Source: Aeromicrobium ginsengisoli (GTDB lineage Bacteria; Actinomycetota; Actinomycetes; Propionibacteriales; Nocardioidaceae). Taken from it: 64,000 bases of DNA. The stretch covers positions 310,001 to 374,000 of the forward strand of contig NZ_SDPQ02000001.1 of NCBI RefSeq assembly GCF_004134905.2. The letters run 5' to 3'. Shown here in pieces: positions 40,802-52,247 of this stretch. The stretch's first letter is position 1. Each line of letters opens with the position of its first letter. A model generated the notes under the pieces. It did no database searches and was not told where the DNA came from. It worked only from the letters and a program-made list of their open reading frames with translations. A program made the translations under genes and the position numbers.

Positions 40802-41785
40802 TCAGCCTTCGGCGAGTCGCTCATCGCCGAGCGTGGACTCGGTGTCCGGCACGCCGAGCTCTTCGGCCCGCTTGTCGGCCATCGCGAGCAGCCTGCGGAT
40901 GCGGCCGGCGATCGCGTCCTTGGTCAGCGCCGGGTCGTGGAGCTGGCCGAGCTCCTCGAGGCTGGCCTGGCGGTGCTCGACACGCAGCGTGCCAGCCATC
41001 TTGAGGTGGTCGGGGACCTCCTCGCCGAGGATCTCCAGAGCCCGCTGGGCCCGCGCACCGGCGGCCACGGCGGCGCGTGCGGAGCGGCGGAGGTTGGCGT
41101 CGTCGAAGTTGGCGAGCCGGTTGGCCGTCGCTCGTACCTCACGACGCATGCGGCGCTCTTCCCACGCGAGCAGGGACTCATGCGCACCCAGGCGCGTCAG
41201 CAGCGCACCGATGGCCTCGCCGTCGCGGATGACGACACGGTCAACGCCACGGACCTCACGGGCCTTGGCACTGATGCCGAGCCGACGAGCGGCGCCGACG
41301 AGGGCGAGGGCTGCCTCGGGCCCGGGGCAGCTGACCTCGAGCGCCGACGAGCGGCCGGGCTCGGTCAGCGAGCCGTGGGCGAGGAACGTGCCACGCCACG
41401 CGGCGACGGCGTCGCACGACGAGCCGGACACGACCTGCGGAGGCAGTCCGCGGATCGGCCGGCCACTGCCGTCGATGAGGCCGGTCTGGCGGGCCAGGGC
41501 CTCGCCGTCCTTGGAGACGCGTACGACGTAGTGGGTGTCCTTGCGGATGCCGGCGTTCTGCATCACCAGCACCTCGCTGTCGTGACCGTAGATCTCCGCG
41601 ATGTCCTTGCGGAGGCGGCGAGCCGCGGCGCCGGTGTCGAGCTCGGCCTCGACGACGATGCGTCCGGAGACGATGTGCAGGCCGCCCGCGAAACGCAGGA
41701 TCGACGAGACCTCGGCCTTGCGGCAGCACGACTTCGTGATCGTGGTGTTGGCGAGCTCCGCCTTCACCTGAGCCGTCATTGCCAT
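40802..41785 (-). CDS. whiA: DNA-binding protein WhiA
   Basis: A 327-residue WhiA, a sporulation/cell-division regulator conserved across Gram-positives. The N-terminal half resembles LAGLIDADG homing endonucleases ([30 protein letters not shown]) and the C-terminal half is an HTH ([30 protein letters not shown]). In non-sporulating relatives it still affects division and metabolism. It is the last gene of the uvrA-uvrC-rapZ-yvcK-whiA block. Confidence 0.95.
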   Translation of the reverse strand: MAMTAQVKAELANTTITKSCCRKAEVSSILRFAGGLHIVSGRIVVEAELDTGAAARRLRKDIAEIYGHDSEVLVMQNAGIRKDTHYVVRVSKDGEALARQTGLIDGSGRPIRGLPPQVVSGSSCDAVAAWRGTFLAHGSLTEPGRSSALEVSCPGPEAALALVGAARRLGISAKAREVRGVDRVVIRDGEAIGALLTRLGAHESLLAWEERRMRREVRATANRLANFDDANLRRSARAAVAAGARAQRALEILGEEVPDHLKMAGTLRVEHRQASLEELGQLHDPALTKDAIAGRIRRLLAMADKRAEELGVPDTESTLGDERLAEG

Positions 41786-41836
41786 GCGGCCGAACCCCTG
41801 TCTGTCGATGTCACTGTCGTGGAGAAGAGTGTCACT

Positions 41837-42814
41837 CTATGCCGTCCTCATGACCCTGCCGAACGCGGCTGCGAGGCGTCCTGGGTCGTGCTGATCCGAT
41901 CCCGGGCTGGCCGCCACGTCCGCGACGTACAAGCGCGCACCGAGCGACCGGGCCGTCGACTCCAGCGTGCCACGCGTGTCAACGAGGCTGGTGTCGGCGA
42001 TGACAGCATCCAACCCCAACTCGGGCGCGTGTGCGGCCAGAACCTCGAGATGATCCGTCGGCGTGAGTCCTTCGGTCTCGCCCTCCTGCTCGTGGAGGTT
42101 GAGCACCAGGATGCGCTTGCCCTTGGTCTTGGTCAGGGCGTCGCGGAGGCCGGGCACGAGCAGCGTCGGCATGACGCTGGTGAACCACGAGCCCGGCCCG
42201 ACGACGACCCAGTCGGCGGCCTCGACCGCGGCGACCGCCTCGGGACACGCCGGTGGGTCACTGGGGTCGAGCCGGACGCTGACGACCTGGCCGTCGGTGG
42301 ACGACACCTCGACCTGCCCGCGTACGAGCGTCAAGCGGTCGGGAGCCGAGCGCAGGTGCACGTCGGCCTCGATGTCGAGCGGGACCGCCGCCATCGGCAG
42401 GACCCGGCCCTGAGCACCCAGCAGCTCGCCGACGAGGTCCAGGCCGGCGACGTGGTCGCCGACCTGGTCCCAGATCGCGGCGATCAGCAGGTTGCCGACG
42501 GCGTGGTCCTTGAGTGGGCCGTCGCCGGAGAAGCGGTGCTGCAGCACGGCCGCCCACGTGCGGCCCCAGTCGTCGTCGCCGCACAGGGCGGCGAGGGCCA
42601 TGCGCAGGTCGCCCGGCGGCAACCCGCCGAGCTCGGCACGGATGCGGCCCGACGACCCGCCGTTGTCGGCCACCGTGACGACGCCCGTGAGGTCGGTCGT
42701 CAGGCGGCGAAGCGCGGAGAGGCTCGCGGCGAGGCCGTGCCCTCCCCCGAGCGAGACGACCTTGAGGTCGCCCTCGGCACGGCCCGCAACGTGCGCAGGA
42801 CGCGTCGTGCTCAC
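41837..42814 (-). CDS. YvcK/CofD-like gluconeogenesis factor
   Basis: A 325-residue protein of the YvcK family (a 2-phospho-L-lactate transferase-like fold that binds UDP-sugars). It has VSLGGGHGLAASLSALRR, VTVADNGGSSGRIR and GDLRMALAAL near the N-terminus, and VVVGPGSWFTSVMPTLL later. In Bacillus and mycobacteria homologues tie carbon metabolism to wall synthesis. GTG start overlapping the rapZ stop. Confidence 0.93.
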   Translation of the reverse strand: MSTTRPAHVAGRAEGDLKVVSLGGGHGLAASLSALRRLTTDLTGVVTVADNGGSSGRIRAELGGLPPGDLRMALAALCGDDDWGRTWAAVLQHRFSGDGPLKDHAVGNLLIAAIWDQVGDHVAGLDLVGELLGAQGRVLPMAAVPLDIEADVHLRSAPDRLTLVRGQVEVSSTDGQVVSVRLDPSDPPACPEAVAAVEAADWVVVGPGSWFTSVMPTLLVPGLRDALTKTKGKRILVLNLHEQEGETEGLTPTDHLEVLAAHAPELGLDAVIADTSLVDTRGTLESTARSLGARLYVADVAASPGSDQHDPGRLAAAFGRVMRTA

Positions 42815-43674
42815 TCGCGCCCCAGGTCGCGGTGGACCACGAGCGTACGGACGCCGTGGGCCCGCAGTCGTTCGGCGAACGCTTCAGACATCGCGACGCT
42901 GCGGTGGCGGCCCCCGGTGCAGCCGATCGCGATCGTCAGGAAGTGCTTGTCCTCGCGGAGGTAGCCGTCGGTGAGCAGCGCGACGAGGCCTTCGTACTGC
43001 TCGAGGAACTCCGTCGAGCGGGGCTGGCGCAGGACGTAGTCACGCACCGGCTCGTCGAGACCACTCAACGGGCGCAGCTCGTCGACCCAGAACGGGTTGG
43101 GCAGGAAGCGCAGGTCGGCGACCATGTCGGCGTCGATCGGCAGGCCGTACTTGAAGCCGAACGACATCACGGAGGCACGTAGTCCGCCGGAGTCGGGGTC
43201 CTCGAACGCCGCGCGGACGCGTTGACCGAGCTGGTGGACGTTGAGGTTGGACGTGTCGACCACGATGTCGGCCCGGCCCCGGATGCGCCTCAGCAGCTCG
43301 CGTTCGCGCTCCAGGCCGTCCATCAGGCGGCCCTCGAGGCTCAGTGGGTGCGGGCGTCGCGCGGCCTCCTGACGGCGTACGAGGACCTCGTCGGCCGCCT
43401 CGAGGTAGAGGATCTTGGTGTGGATGCCGTCGTCGCGCAGCGCCTCGAGCGCCTCGACCAGGCCGCCGAAGAACTGGCGTGAGCGGGCGTCGACGACCAC
43501 GGCGAGGCGGTCGATGTCCTTCGACTCCTGGATCGTCGTCACGGCCTGGGCCAGCAGATCGGGCGGCAGGTTGTCGATGACGTAGTAGCCGAGCTTCTCC
43601 AACACCTTGGCGGCCGAGCCGCGCCCCGCCCCGGTCATGCCGGTGATGAGCACGAACTGCGTCAAGGTCGTCAA
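42811..43674 (-). CDS. rapZ: RNase adapter RapZ family nucleotide-binding protein
   Basis: A 287-residue P-loop protein. Walker A-like [17 protein letters not shown] is followed by [13 protein letters not shown]. The C-terminal block has [20 protein letters not shown]. In E. coli RapZ targets a small RNA for decay; in actinobacteria the role is less clear. The TTG start overlaps the uvrC stop (TTGA), keeping the uvrC-rapZ-yvcK-whiA chain coupled. Confidence 0.93.
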   Translation of the reverse strand: MTTLTQFVLITGMTGAGRGSAAKVLEKLGYYVIDNLPPDLLAQAVTTIQESKDIDRLAVVVDARSRQFFGGLVEALEALRDDGIHTKILYLEAADEVLVRRQEAARRPHPLSLEGRLMDGLERERELLRRIRGRADIVVDTSNLNVHQLGQRVRAAFEDPDSGGLRASVMSFGFKYGLPIDADMVADLRFLPNPFWVDELRPLSGLDEPVRDYVLRQPRSTEFLEQYEGLVALLTDGYLREDKHFLTIAIGCTGGRHRSVAMSEAFAERLRAHGVRTLVVHRDLGRE

Positions 43675-45614
43675 CTGTCCTCCAGGATTTCGCCGGTTGC
43701 GGTGTTGATGGCCGGTGCGTGCTCGCCGGTCGCGAGCGCCTCCACGATGGATTGTGCCGTAGCCGCGCCGATGCCGGGCACGGTTGCGATCTCTTCTGCT
43801 GTCGCGGCGCGCAGCTTCTTGACCGAGCCGAACGTCTTGAGCAGCGCCTTGCGCCGGGTCGGGCCGAGACCGGCGACCGGATCGAGGACGCTCTCGATCA
43901 TCGACTTGCTGCGCCGGCCGCGGTGGTGGGTGATCGCGAAGCGGTGTGCCTCGTCACGCAGGCGCTGCAGCAGGTAGAGGCCCTCGCTCGTGCGGGGCAG
44001 GATCACGGGGTCCTCGTCGTCGGGGAGCCAGACCTCCTCGAGCCGCTTGGCCAGGCCCACAAGCGCGACGTCCTTGATGCCGAGCTCCTGCATCGCCGCA
44101 TGCGCCGCGGCGACCTGCGGCGGGCCACCGTCGACGACCACGAGGGCCGGTGTGTAGGCGAACTTGCGAGGCTTGCCGGTCTCGGGGTCGATGCCGGGAC
44201 CGTCCTCGTCGTTGCCCTCACGTGCCCGCAGCAGCTGGGTGAAGCGACGGGTGATGACCTCGTGCATCGCCGCGACATCACTCTGGCCCTCGTTGCGGAT
44301 CGTGAAGCGGCGGTATTCGGACTTGCGGGGCAGCCCGTCCTCGAACACGACCATCGACGCCACGGTCTCGGTCGCGCCGAGGTTGGAGATGTCGTAGCAC
44401 TCGATGCGCAGCGGCGCGGTCTCGAGGTCGAGCGCCTCCTGGAGCTCCTCGAGCGCCTTGCTGCGGGCGGTGAGGTCACCGGAACGCTTGAGCTTGTGGC
44501 GTACGAGTGACTGCTTGGCGTTCTGCTCGACGGTCGCCATGAGGGCGCGCTTGTCGCCGCGCTTGGGGACCCTGATGTGGACGGGGCCCTCGCGGCGTTC
44601 GCTGAGCAGCTCGGCGACCGCGTTGGCATCAGCCGGCAGGGTCGGCACGAGCACCTCGCGCGGGATCGCCGACGGCGCGGCGTCCTCGTAGAGCGTCATG
44701 AGGGCGGCCTGCACGAGCTCGGGGAACGGCGCCTCGTCGGCCTTGTCGGCGACCCAGCCGCGCTGACCACGGATGCGGCCGCCGCGCACGGAGAAGATCT
44801 GCACCGCGACCTCGAGCGGATCGTCGACAAACCCCAACACATCCGCATCGGTGCCGTCGCCGAACACCACGGTCTGCTTCTCGAGCACCCGGTGGAGCGC
44901 GCCCAGGTCGTCGCGAAGCTTGGCGGCGAGCTCGTACTCCTCGTTGTCGGACGCCTCGCGCATGCGCTGCTCGATGCGTTTGGTGAAGCCCGCGGTCTGC
45001 CCACCCATGAACGCCAGGAAGTCGTTGACGATCGCGCGGTGCTCGTCGGCGTCGACGCGGCCCACGCACGGCGCGGCGCACTTGCCGATGTCGCCCAGCA
45101 GGCACGGCCGGCCGATCGCCTTGGACCGGCGGAACACCCCGGCCGAGCACGACCGCATCGGGAACACCCGCAGCAGCGTGTCGACGGTGTCGCGGATCGC
45201 CCACGCGTGGCCGTAGGGACCGAAGTAGCGCACGCCCTTGCGCTGGGCACCGCGCATGACGGTGACGCGCGGGAACTCTTCGCTGACCGTGACCGCGAGC
45301 CACGGGTATGACTTGTCGTCGCGGTACTTGACGTTGAAACGCGGGTCGAACTCCTTGATCCAGGAGTACTCCAGGGCCAGCGCCTCGACCTCGGTGCTGA
45401 CCACGGTCCACTCGACGGAGCTCGCGGTCAGGACCATCTGCTGCGTGCGCTGGTGCAGGTTGGTGATGTCCTGGAAGTACGAGCTCAGGCGCGGCCGCAG
45501 CGACTTGGCCTTGCCGACGTAGATGACCCGGCGCTCGGCGTCACGGAACCGGTAGACGCCCGGCTCGACCGGGATCTCACCGGGTGCGGGTCGATAGCTT
45601 GCGGGATCTGCCAC
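43671..45614 (-). CDS. uvrC: Excinuclease ABC subunit UvrC
   Basis: A 647-residue dual-incision nuclease of nucleotide excision repair. The N-terminal GIY-YIG domain has [20 protein letters not shown]; a UVR segment ([20 protein letters not shown]) binds UvrB; the RNase H-like domain has [11 protein letters not shown] and [13 protein letters not shown]; the C-terminus has the helix-hairpin-helix pair [14 protein letters not shown] and [16 protein letters not shown]. Leaderless start inferred from TAGGCT. Confidence 0.97.
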   Translation of the reverse strand: MADPASYRPAPGEIPVEPGVYRFRDAERRVIYVGKAKSLRPRLSSYFQDITNLHQRTQQMVLTASSVEWTVVSTEVEALALEYSWIKEFDPRFNVKYRDDKSYPWLAVTVSEEFPRVTVMRGAQRKGVRYFGPYGHAWAIRDTVDTLLRVFPMRSCSAGVFRRSKAIGRPCLLGDIGKCAAPCVGRVDADEHRAIVNDFLAFMGGQTAGFTKRIEQRMREASDNEEYELAAKLRDDLGALHRVLEKQTVVFGDGTDADVLGFVDDPLEVAVQIFSVRGGRIRGQRGWVADKADEAPFPELVQAALMTLYEDAAPSAIPREVLVPTLPADANAVAELLSERREGPVHIRVPKRGDKRALMATVEQNAKQSLVRHKLKRSGDLTARSKALEELQEALDLETAPLRIECYDISNLGATETVASMVVFEDGLPRKSEYRRFTIRNEGQSDVAAMHEVITRRFTQLLRAREGNDEDGPGIDPETGKPRKFAYTPALVVVDGGPPQVAAAHAAMQELGIKDVALVGLAKRLEEVWLPDDEDPVILPRTSEGLYLLQRLRDEAHRFAITHHRGRRSKSMIESVLDPVAGLGPTRRKALLKTFGSVKKLRAATAEEIATVPGIGAATAQSIVEALATGEHAPAINTATGEILEDS

Positions 45615-45623
45615 CGACCCAGC

Positions 45624-48488
<2,865 letters not shown>

Positions 48489-48534
48489 TGGCTCCCCTGA
48501 AATGATTGGTGGTTGCGGGCAGAATCTTGGCCCA

Positions 48535-48549
48535 CTCCATTGTATGGAG
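48535..48549 (-). promoter_or_regulatory. uvrA -10 element inside a palindrome
   Basis: TACAAT (48539-48544, minus strand) lies within the perfect inverted repeat CTCCAT-TGT-ATGGAG. A palindrome centred on a -10 box is a plausible repressor site or leader hairpin. Confidence 0.45.
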
Positions 48550-48570
48550 CGGGTCCGACAGAAACCTGCC

Positions 48571-48590
48571 GAGCGACCGTACGTTCGCTC
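48571..48590. promoter_or_regulatory. Probable LexA (SOS) box upstream of uvrA
   Basis: GAGCGACCGTACGTTCGCTC is symmetric at 9 of 10 pairs. Its core CGACCGTACGTTCG matches the actinobacterial SOS consensus CGAACRNRYGTTYG at 13 of 14 positions. It lies about 27 bp upstream of the uvrA -10, next to the -35 region. Confidence 0.6.
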
Positions 48591-48607
48591 ACAGCGTTGC
48601 CGTCCGG

Positions 48608-48658
48608 GCGGTGACCTGGCGTCCAGCAGCAGTGCTCCGGTGGACGCCAGGTCACCGC
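48608..48658. repeat. Perfect 18-bp inverted repeat in the uvrA/MBL divergent region
   Basis: GCGGTGACCTGGCGTCCA (48608-48625) and its exact reverse complement (48641-48658), separated by 15 nt. It lies 28 bp before the MBL gene start, between two divergent genes, where a terminator is not expected. Confidence 0.7.
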
Positions 48659-48685
48659 TACCGGCGGATCTGGCACGCTGAACCC

Positions 48686-49339
48686 ATGACGTACACGGGA
48701 GAGGTCGAGGTCGGCGGTCCGGCCGACGTACAGGTCGCGGGTGACCTGATGATCACCAAGGTCGCGGTCGGCGAGATGAACAACAACGCCTACCTGCTGC
48801 GCTGCGTCCTCACCGGCGAGCAGGTCCTGATCGATGCCGCCAACGAGTACGAGACGCTCCTCGGCCTGATCGGCAGCGACGGGCTGGCCCGAGTCGTCAC
48901 GACACACCGCCACGGCGACCACTGGCAAGCCCTCGCGACGATCGTCGAGCGCACCGGTGCCGAGACCGTCGCCGGTGAGGACGACGCCGACGAGCTGCCC
49001 GTGCCCGTCACGACCCGCGTACGTACGGGAGCCCGCGTGCGCGTCGGATCGTGCGAGCTCGAGGTCATCGAGATCGTCGGTCATACGCCCGGCTCGATAG
49101 TGCTGGCGTACGACGATCCCGACGGCGTCGTGCACCTGTTCACCGGCGACTCGCTGTTCCCCGGCGGGGTCGGCAAGACCTGGTCACCGGAGGACTTCGC
49201 GACGCTGATCGACGACGTCGAGACGAAGATCTTCGGTCGGTTCCCGGATGACACCTGGGTCTACCCGGGTCACGGCCACGACACGACCCTGGGCGTCGAG
49301 CGCCCGCACCTCAGCGAGTGGCGCGAGCGCGGATGGTAG
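48686..49339 (+). CDS. MBL-fold metallo-hydrolase (glyoxalase II-like)
   Basis: A 217-residue metallo-beta-lactamase-fold hydrolase. The metal site is [11 protein letters not shown] (HxHxDH variant THRHGDH), with further ligands H in [12 protein letters not shown] in [10 protein letters not shown] and H in [11 protein letters not shown]. The substrate is unknown; small thioesters are usual for this class. Its last 64 codons are duplicated, in diverged form, 0.7 kb downstream after an inserted immunity gene. CACGCT 6 nt before the ATG resembles the leaderless -10 pattern. Confidence 0.88.
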   Translation: MTYTGEVEVGGPADVQVAGDLMITKVAVGEMNNNAYLLRCVLTGEQVLIDAANEYETLLGLIGSDGLARVVTTHRHGDHWQALATIVERTGAETVAGEDDADELPVPVTTRVRTGARVRVGSCELEVIEIVGHTPGSIVLAYDDPDGVVHLFTGDSLFPGGVGKTWSPEDFATLIDDVETKIFGRFPDDTWVYPGHGHDTTLGVERPHLSEWRERGW

Positions 49340-49842
49340 GCGAGGTGCGAGAACCGACGACGTCTCGGCGGAATCGAGAGCCGGGACGAGTCGTGCGAAT
49401 TCCCTTAGGTGACGGATCGGCCGGTTTTGGCCGCCAGCTCAATGGGGTGCTTGTCGGGTTCTACGATTACTTCGCACCTGACAGCGAGTATCCAGATCTC
49501 TTGCGTCTCGTTGCGAACGACTTTGCCTTTCGGGTTCCAGTGATGGACTACGCATTCAAGCGCACCGGGCAATGGGACCTTCTCGACGTGGTGCCCCTCT
49601 CCGTGGATGAGGCGAGTGAGATCTATCGGGCGTTCAAGCAGGACCCGATCAGTGGCAAACTCAGCATCTATTGGTCGGGTCCGGCGAAGGGGGCGTGGGG
49701 TGAGGACGATGCCACGCGAACCGAGTGCGACGGCCTCGAACGGGCGGCCGTCTGGGATCCCGAGCACGTGGAAGACAGGCTTCGCGATCACCGAGAAGGC
49801 CGCCCAAACAAGTGGGTCGAATCACTTCGGCTTCGAGATTGA
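49333..49842 (+). CDS. Imm26-family immunity protein, orphan and probably acquired
   Basis: A ~169-residue protein matching the Imm26 family of polymorphic-toxin immunity proteins: an N-terminal VRIPLGDGSAGFGRQLNG, GFYDYFAPDSEYPD in the middle, and the C-terminal block GLERAAVWDPEHVEDRLRDH followed by GRPNKWVESLRL. No toxin gene is adjacent. Base composition is visibly AT-richer, with codons unlike the flanking genes. The gene overlaps the MBL stop by 7 bases and is followed 3 nt later by a second, partial copy of the MBL 3' end. The start is uncertain: ATG 49333, GTG 49345 or GTG 49393. Confidence 0.78.
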   Translation: MVGEVREPTTSRRNREPGRVVRIPLGDGSAGFGRQLNGVLVGFYDYFAPDSEYPDLLRLVANDFAFRVPVMDYAFKRTGQWDLLDVVPLSVDEASEIYRAFKQDPISGKLSIYWSGPAKGAWGEDDATRTECDGLERAAVWDPEHVEDRLRDHREGRPNKWVESLRLRD

Positions 49843-49845
49843 GCG

Positions 49846-50039
49846 GTGACTCGCTGTTCCCCGGTGGCGTCGGCAAGACCTGGTCATCGGAGGACTTCGC
49901 CACGCTGATCGACGAGGTGGAGACCAAGATCTTCAGCCGCTTCCCGGACGACACCTGGGTCTACCCGGGTCACGGCCACGACACGACCCTGGGCGTTGAG
50001 CGCCCGCACCTCAGTGAGTGGCGCGAGCGCGGCTGGTGA
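49846..50039 (+). pseudogene. Truncated second copy of the MBL hydrolase 3' end
   Basis: Encodes the last 64 residues ([13 protein letters not shown] to SEWRERGW) of the upstream MBL gene with no start or active-site N-terminus. It matches 49146-49339 at about 91% of bases, and most differences are at third codon positions, with only three amino-acid changes (P to S, D to E, G to S). This is the pattern of an allele that diverged under selection, not of a fresh duplication. Confidence 0.85.
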
Positions 50040-50049
50040 AGGGCGCCTC

Positions 50050-50289
50050 TTAAGCCTCAGGCACGTCGCCGTCACCGCTCTCGGCGACGTCCTTCTTGCG
50101 CTGGATCTCCATCTTGACGATGTTCGCGTCGTGGGCGGCGGGATGGAAGATCTCCTCCATGATCCCGAACGCACCTGAGGTGCCAGACGCACCGGTGGCC
50201 GAGCTGTGCTCTGCCCGGCCCGCGACGAACGGGATGCCGAAGACGACAGCAACGATCAGGACGACGACGATGATCGCGGCGGTGAGCAT
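50050..50289 (-). CDS. Small single-pass membrane protein
   Basis: A 78-residue protein: N-terminal helix (TAAIIVVVLIVAVVFGIPFV) and a polar tail with GAFGIMEEIFHPAAHDANIVKMEIQ, a segment seen in conserved actinobacterial small proteins of unknown role. The start is fixed by TACGCT 6 nt upstream; a longer upstream frame is unlikely. Confidence 0.65.
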   Translation of the reverse strand: MLTAAIIVVVLIVAVVFGIPFVAGRAEHSSATGASGTSGAFGIMEEIFHPAAHDANIVKMEIQRKKDVAESGDGDVPEA

Positions 50290-50295
50290 CCGGTC

Positions 50296-50301
50296 AGCGT
50301 A
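50296..50301 (-). promoter_or_regulatory. -10 element of the small membrane protein gene (leaderless)
   Basis: TACGCT on the minus strand, 6 nt before the ATG at 50289, identical to the dodecin box. Confidence 0.5.
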
Positions 50302-50353
50302 CGCGCCACAGTCACAACGTTGAGCCAGCGAGAGCTGGGCATCTCCCCGCACG

Positions 50354-50668
50354 TCAGTCCGGCAAGGCGATGCCGTTGCCGATCTCGGCGACCGTCGATG
50401 TGGAGTGGTTGGCGCAACCTTGGCCAAGCACAGCCGCGAAGTCCTGAATCGACGCCAGACTCGGCCGCTCGTCTCCGCCGTTACGCTTGAGGTGTGCCCG
50501 CAACAGGTCGCCCGCAGCGGCGAACTGCTGCTCGTCGCTCATCGTGCGCTGCCACTCCGCACACGTCGTCCTCTCGTAGGACTTTGGCCACGTCTGCTCG
50601 TACGAAACCGGGCCCGAGCAGCCCGAGAGCGCGACCACCGCGACCAGAACAGCGAGGAACGGGCGCAT
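50354..50668 (-). CDS. Small putative lipoprotein
   Basis: A 104-residue protein with a lipoprotein signal: RPFLAVLVAVVALSGC, lipobox LSGC with C17 as the likely lipidated residue. The mature part has two further cysteines (TTCAEWQRTMSDEQQ and GQGCANHST), possibly a disulfide. A pattern of Cys-x3-Trp followed by a C-terminal Cys-x7-V is seen in other short actinobacterial lipoproteins of unknown function. It lies 3 nt downstream of the next exported gene, probably one transcript. Confidence 0.7.
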   Translation of the reverse strand: MRPFLAVLVAVVALSGCSGPVSYEQTWPKSYERTTCAEWQRTMSDEQQFAAAGDLLRAHLKRNGGDERPSLASIQDFAAVLGQGCANHSTSTVAEIGNGIALPD

Positions 50669-50671
50669 CGA

Positions 50672-50968
50672 TCAGCCGGCGACGAAAGCGTCAGTGTCCA
50701 GGTCAACGCCGAGCGCTCGGAACAGCTCGCCGACGAAGCCCCGGGCGATCGACGGCATGGCGACGGGTGCCGGCAGAGGCGGATGCGGGTCGGCCCATGG
50801 CCCGTCCGGGATGATGACCCGCGGCACCGGCAGCGGCTTGAGATGCGCGACCGACGCCGGACGACTCACGCCCGTACGTTCATCAGCACCGCTCGCGACC
50901 CAGCCCACACCGAACGACACCGCTGCCACCGCAACGGCCGTCACGGCTGCGAGGAGCACACGGCGCAT
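50672..50968 (-). CDS. Small exported protein of unknown function
   Basis: A 98-residue protein with a signal-type N-terminus (RRVLLAAVTAVAVAAVSFGV) and a proline-rich middle (PLPVPRVIIPDGPWADPHPP). The C-terminus (IARGFVGELFRALGVDLDTD) is amphipathic. The start is set by TATGAT (50976-50981) 7 nt upstream, the closest match to a canonical -10 in the window. It is followed 3 nt later by the lipoprotein gene. Confidence 0.6.
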   Translation of the reverse strand: MRRVLLAAVTAVAVAAVSFGVGWVASGADERTGVSRPASVAHLKPLPVPRVIIPDGPWADPHPPLPAPVAMPSIARGFVGELFRALGVDLDTDAFVAG

Positions 50969-50975
50969 GCTCCGG

Positions 50976-50981
50976 ATCATA
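50976..50981 (-). promoter_or_regulatory. -10 element of the small exported protein gene (leaderless)
   Basis: TATGAT on the minus strand, 7 nt before the ATG at 50968. It overlaps and so argues against an ATG 12 nt upstream. Confidence 0.55.
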
Positions 50982-50987
50982 ACTGGC

Positions 50988-51224
50988 TCAGCGGTGGTGA
51001 CCCTGGCTCTCGTACGCCGCCTGGGCGAACGCCAGCACCAGGCCTGCGACCGCCGACAGGATCGCCACCGCGACCGCGACGTAGCCCCATGGCTCGCGGT
51101 CGATCTCGCCGTCACGCGCGATGGCGATGATGATCGCCGCGCCCGCCGCGATGAAGACGACGAGTGCGGTGTAGATGCCCCACCGCCGGTGATGCTCGTG
51201 GAGCGTCAGCTTCCTGCGCGCCAT
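50988..51224 (-). CDS. Small two-helix membrane protein
   Basis: A 78-residue protein with a basic N-terminus (ARRKLTLHEHHRRW), helix 1 (YTALVVFIAAGAAIIIAIA), a short acidic loop (RDGEIDREP) and helix 2 (YVAVAVAILSAVAGLVLAF). Function unknown. GAAGG 1 nt from the ATG is a weak ribosome site. Confidence 0.55.
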   Translation of the reverse strand: MARRKLTLHEHHRRWGIYTALVVFIAAGAAIIIAIARDGEIDREPWGYVAVAVAILSAVAGLVLAFAQAAYESQGHHR

Positions 51225-51262
51225 GCCTTCATCGTGCGCTCGCGATGCGATGCGCGCAACAG

Positions 51263-52246
51263 CTATTCGTCCTTGGGCAGCGAGACGTAGACGGCGTTGA
51301 CCGCCACCGCCTGCTCGAGCTCGGTCGAGAGGCCCTCGAAGAACTGCGAGCGGTACGTCTCATCGGTGACCGCGTAGACCGTGAAGTAGAGGCCCGCGAA
51401 CGACGCGAGGAAGACAGCGACCTGGAAGAGCTCGTTCGTCACCGGCAGGTGCTTGCCGAACTGCGACGGCAGATCGGTGACGTGGTCCTGCTGCGTCCAC
51501 GACATCACTGTGTCGTTGGAGATCGTGAGGTGGCCGAAGACGACGAAGAAGACGAACAAGCCGAGGCTCAGCAGCAACACCTGGATCGCCTGGTTGAACA
51601 ACAGGACGAGAACGAGGTTGACCCTGGCCACGCGCGGCAGCTCAGCCGGTGCAGCCGTGATCGAGCGAGCCGCCTCGGCGGCGGGTGTGCCCACGCAGCA
51701 GTCGGCGAGCCGCTCGCCGGCGACCTCACGCTCGACGCGACGCACCTCCTCCGGCAGACGTACGAGCAGGAACACCGTCGCGATCACCGCGAAGAACGCC
51801 ACCGCCGACCACAGCACGTTGCGCGACATCAGCGCGGCGACCTGCCAGACCTCGGCGTTGATGAACAGGAATGTCACCGCGAGGAGCAGCAGCGGCAAGG
51901 CCCGGGTCAGCAGCGGGAACATCAGCCCCAGGGACCCGAACGTACGTCGTGCGGCCCAGCGAAGCATCGTGCCCATCCGGAGCAGCCGTCCGGCGAACAG
52001 CCCGAGGGACGCCAGGAACAGGGCGATGCCGGCGGCCGGTCCCCACTTGGGGTCGTCGGCAAGCACTCCCACCGCGACCGCGACGCCGATCGACGTCGCC
52101 ACGATCAACGCGATGACGGCGGTGATGCGTTTGCGCGAGAGCCACTTCTCGATCTGGTCCGCGTGATCACCCGTGAAGTACGGCAGCCCGTGGTCGTCGA
52201 ACCAGTCCTCGATCTCCGCGGCGGTACGCGCGTGGGTGGCGGCCAC
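51263..52246 (-). CDS. Multi-pass membrane protein of unknown function
   Basis: A 327-residue protein with about six hydrophobic helices (for example ITAVIALIVATSIGVAVAVG, AVAFFAVIATVFLLV and LVLVLLFNQAIQVLLLSLGLFVFFVVFG). The N-terminus (AEIEDWFDDHGLPYF) and C-terminus are soluble. A loop holds CC (ADCCVGTP). No transport or enzyme signature is seen. The GTG start is 1 nt after the P450 stop, so it is very likely co-transcribed with the P450. Confidence 0.65.
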   Translation of the reverse strand: MAATHARTAAEIEDWFDDHGLPYFTGDHADQIEKWLSRKRITAVIALIVATSIGVAVAVGVLADDPKWGPAAGIALFLASLGLFAGRLLRMGTMLRWAARRTFGSLGLMFPLLTRALPLLLLAVTFLFINAEVWQVAALMSRNVLWSAVAFFAVIATVFLLVRLPEEVRRVEREVAGERLADCCVGTPAAEAARSITAAPAELPRVARVNLVLVLLFNQAIQVLLLSLGLFVFFVVFGHLTISNDTVMSWTQQDHVTDLPSQFGKHLPVTNELFQVAVFLASFAGLYFTVYAVTDETYRSQFFEGLSTELEQAVAVNAVYVSLPKDE

Positions 52247-52247
52247 G

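Noticed and set aside
49333..49842. A complete toxin-immunity pair at the insertion
   Set aside because: The only gene in the inserted stretch matches the immunity family. No toxin frame, secretion marker or toxin C-terminus lies on either strand between the MBL gene and its remnant.
49318..50039. A transposon or integrase-driven island
   Set aside because: There is no transposase or integrase, no terminal inverted repeats and no tRNA attachment site. The flanking repeats are diverged coding homologues, not short att or target-site duplications.
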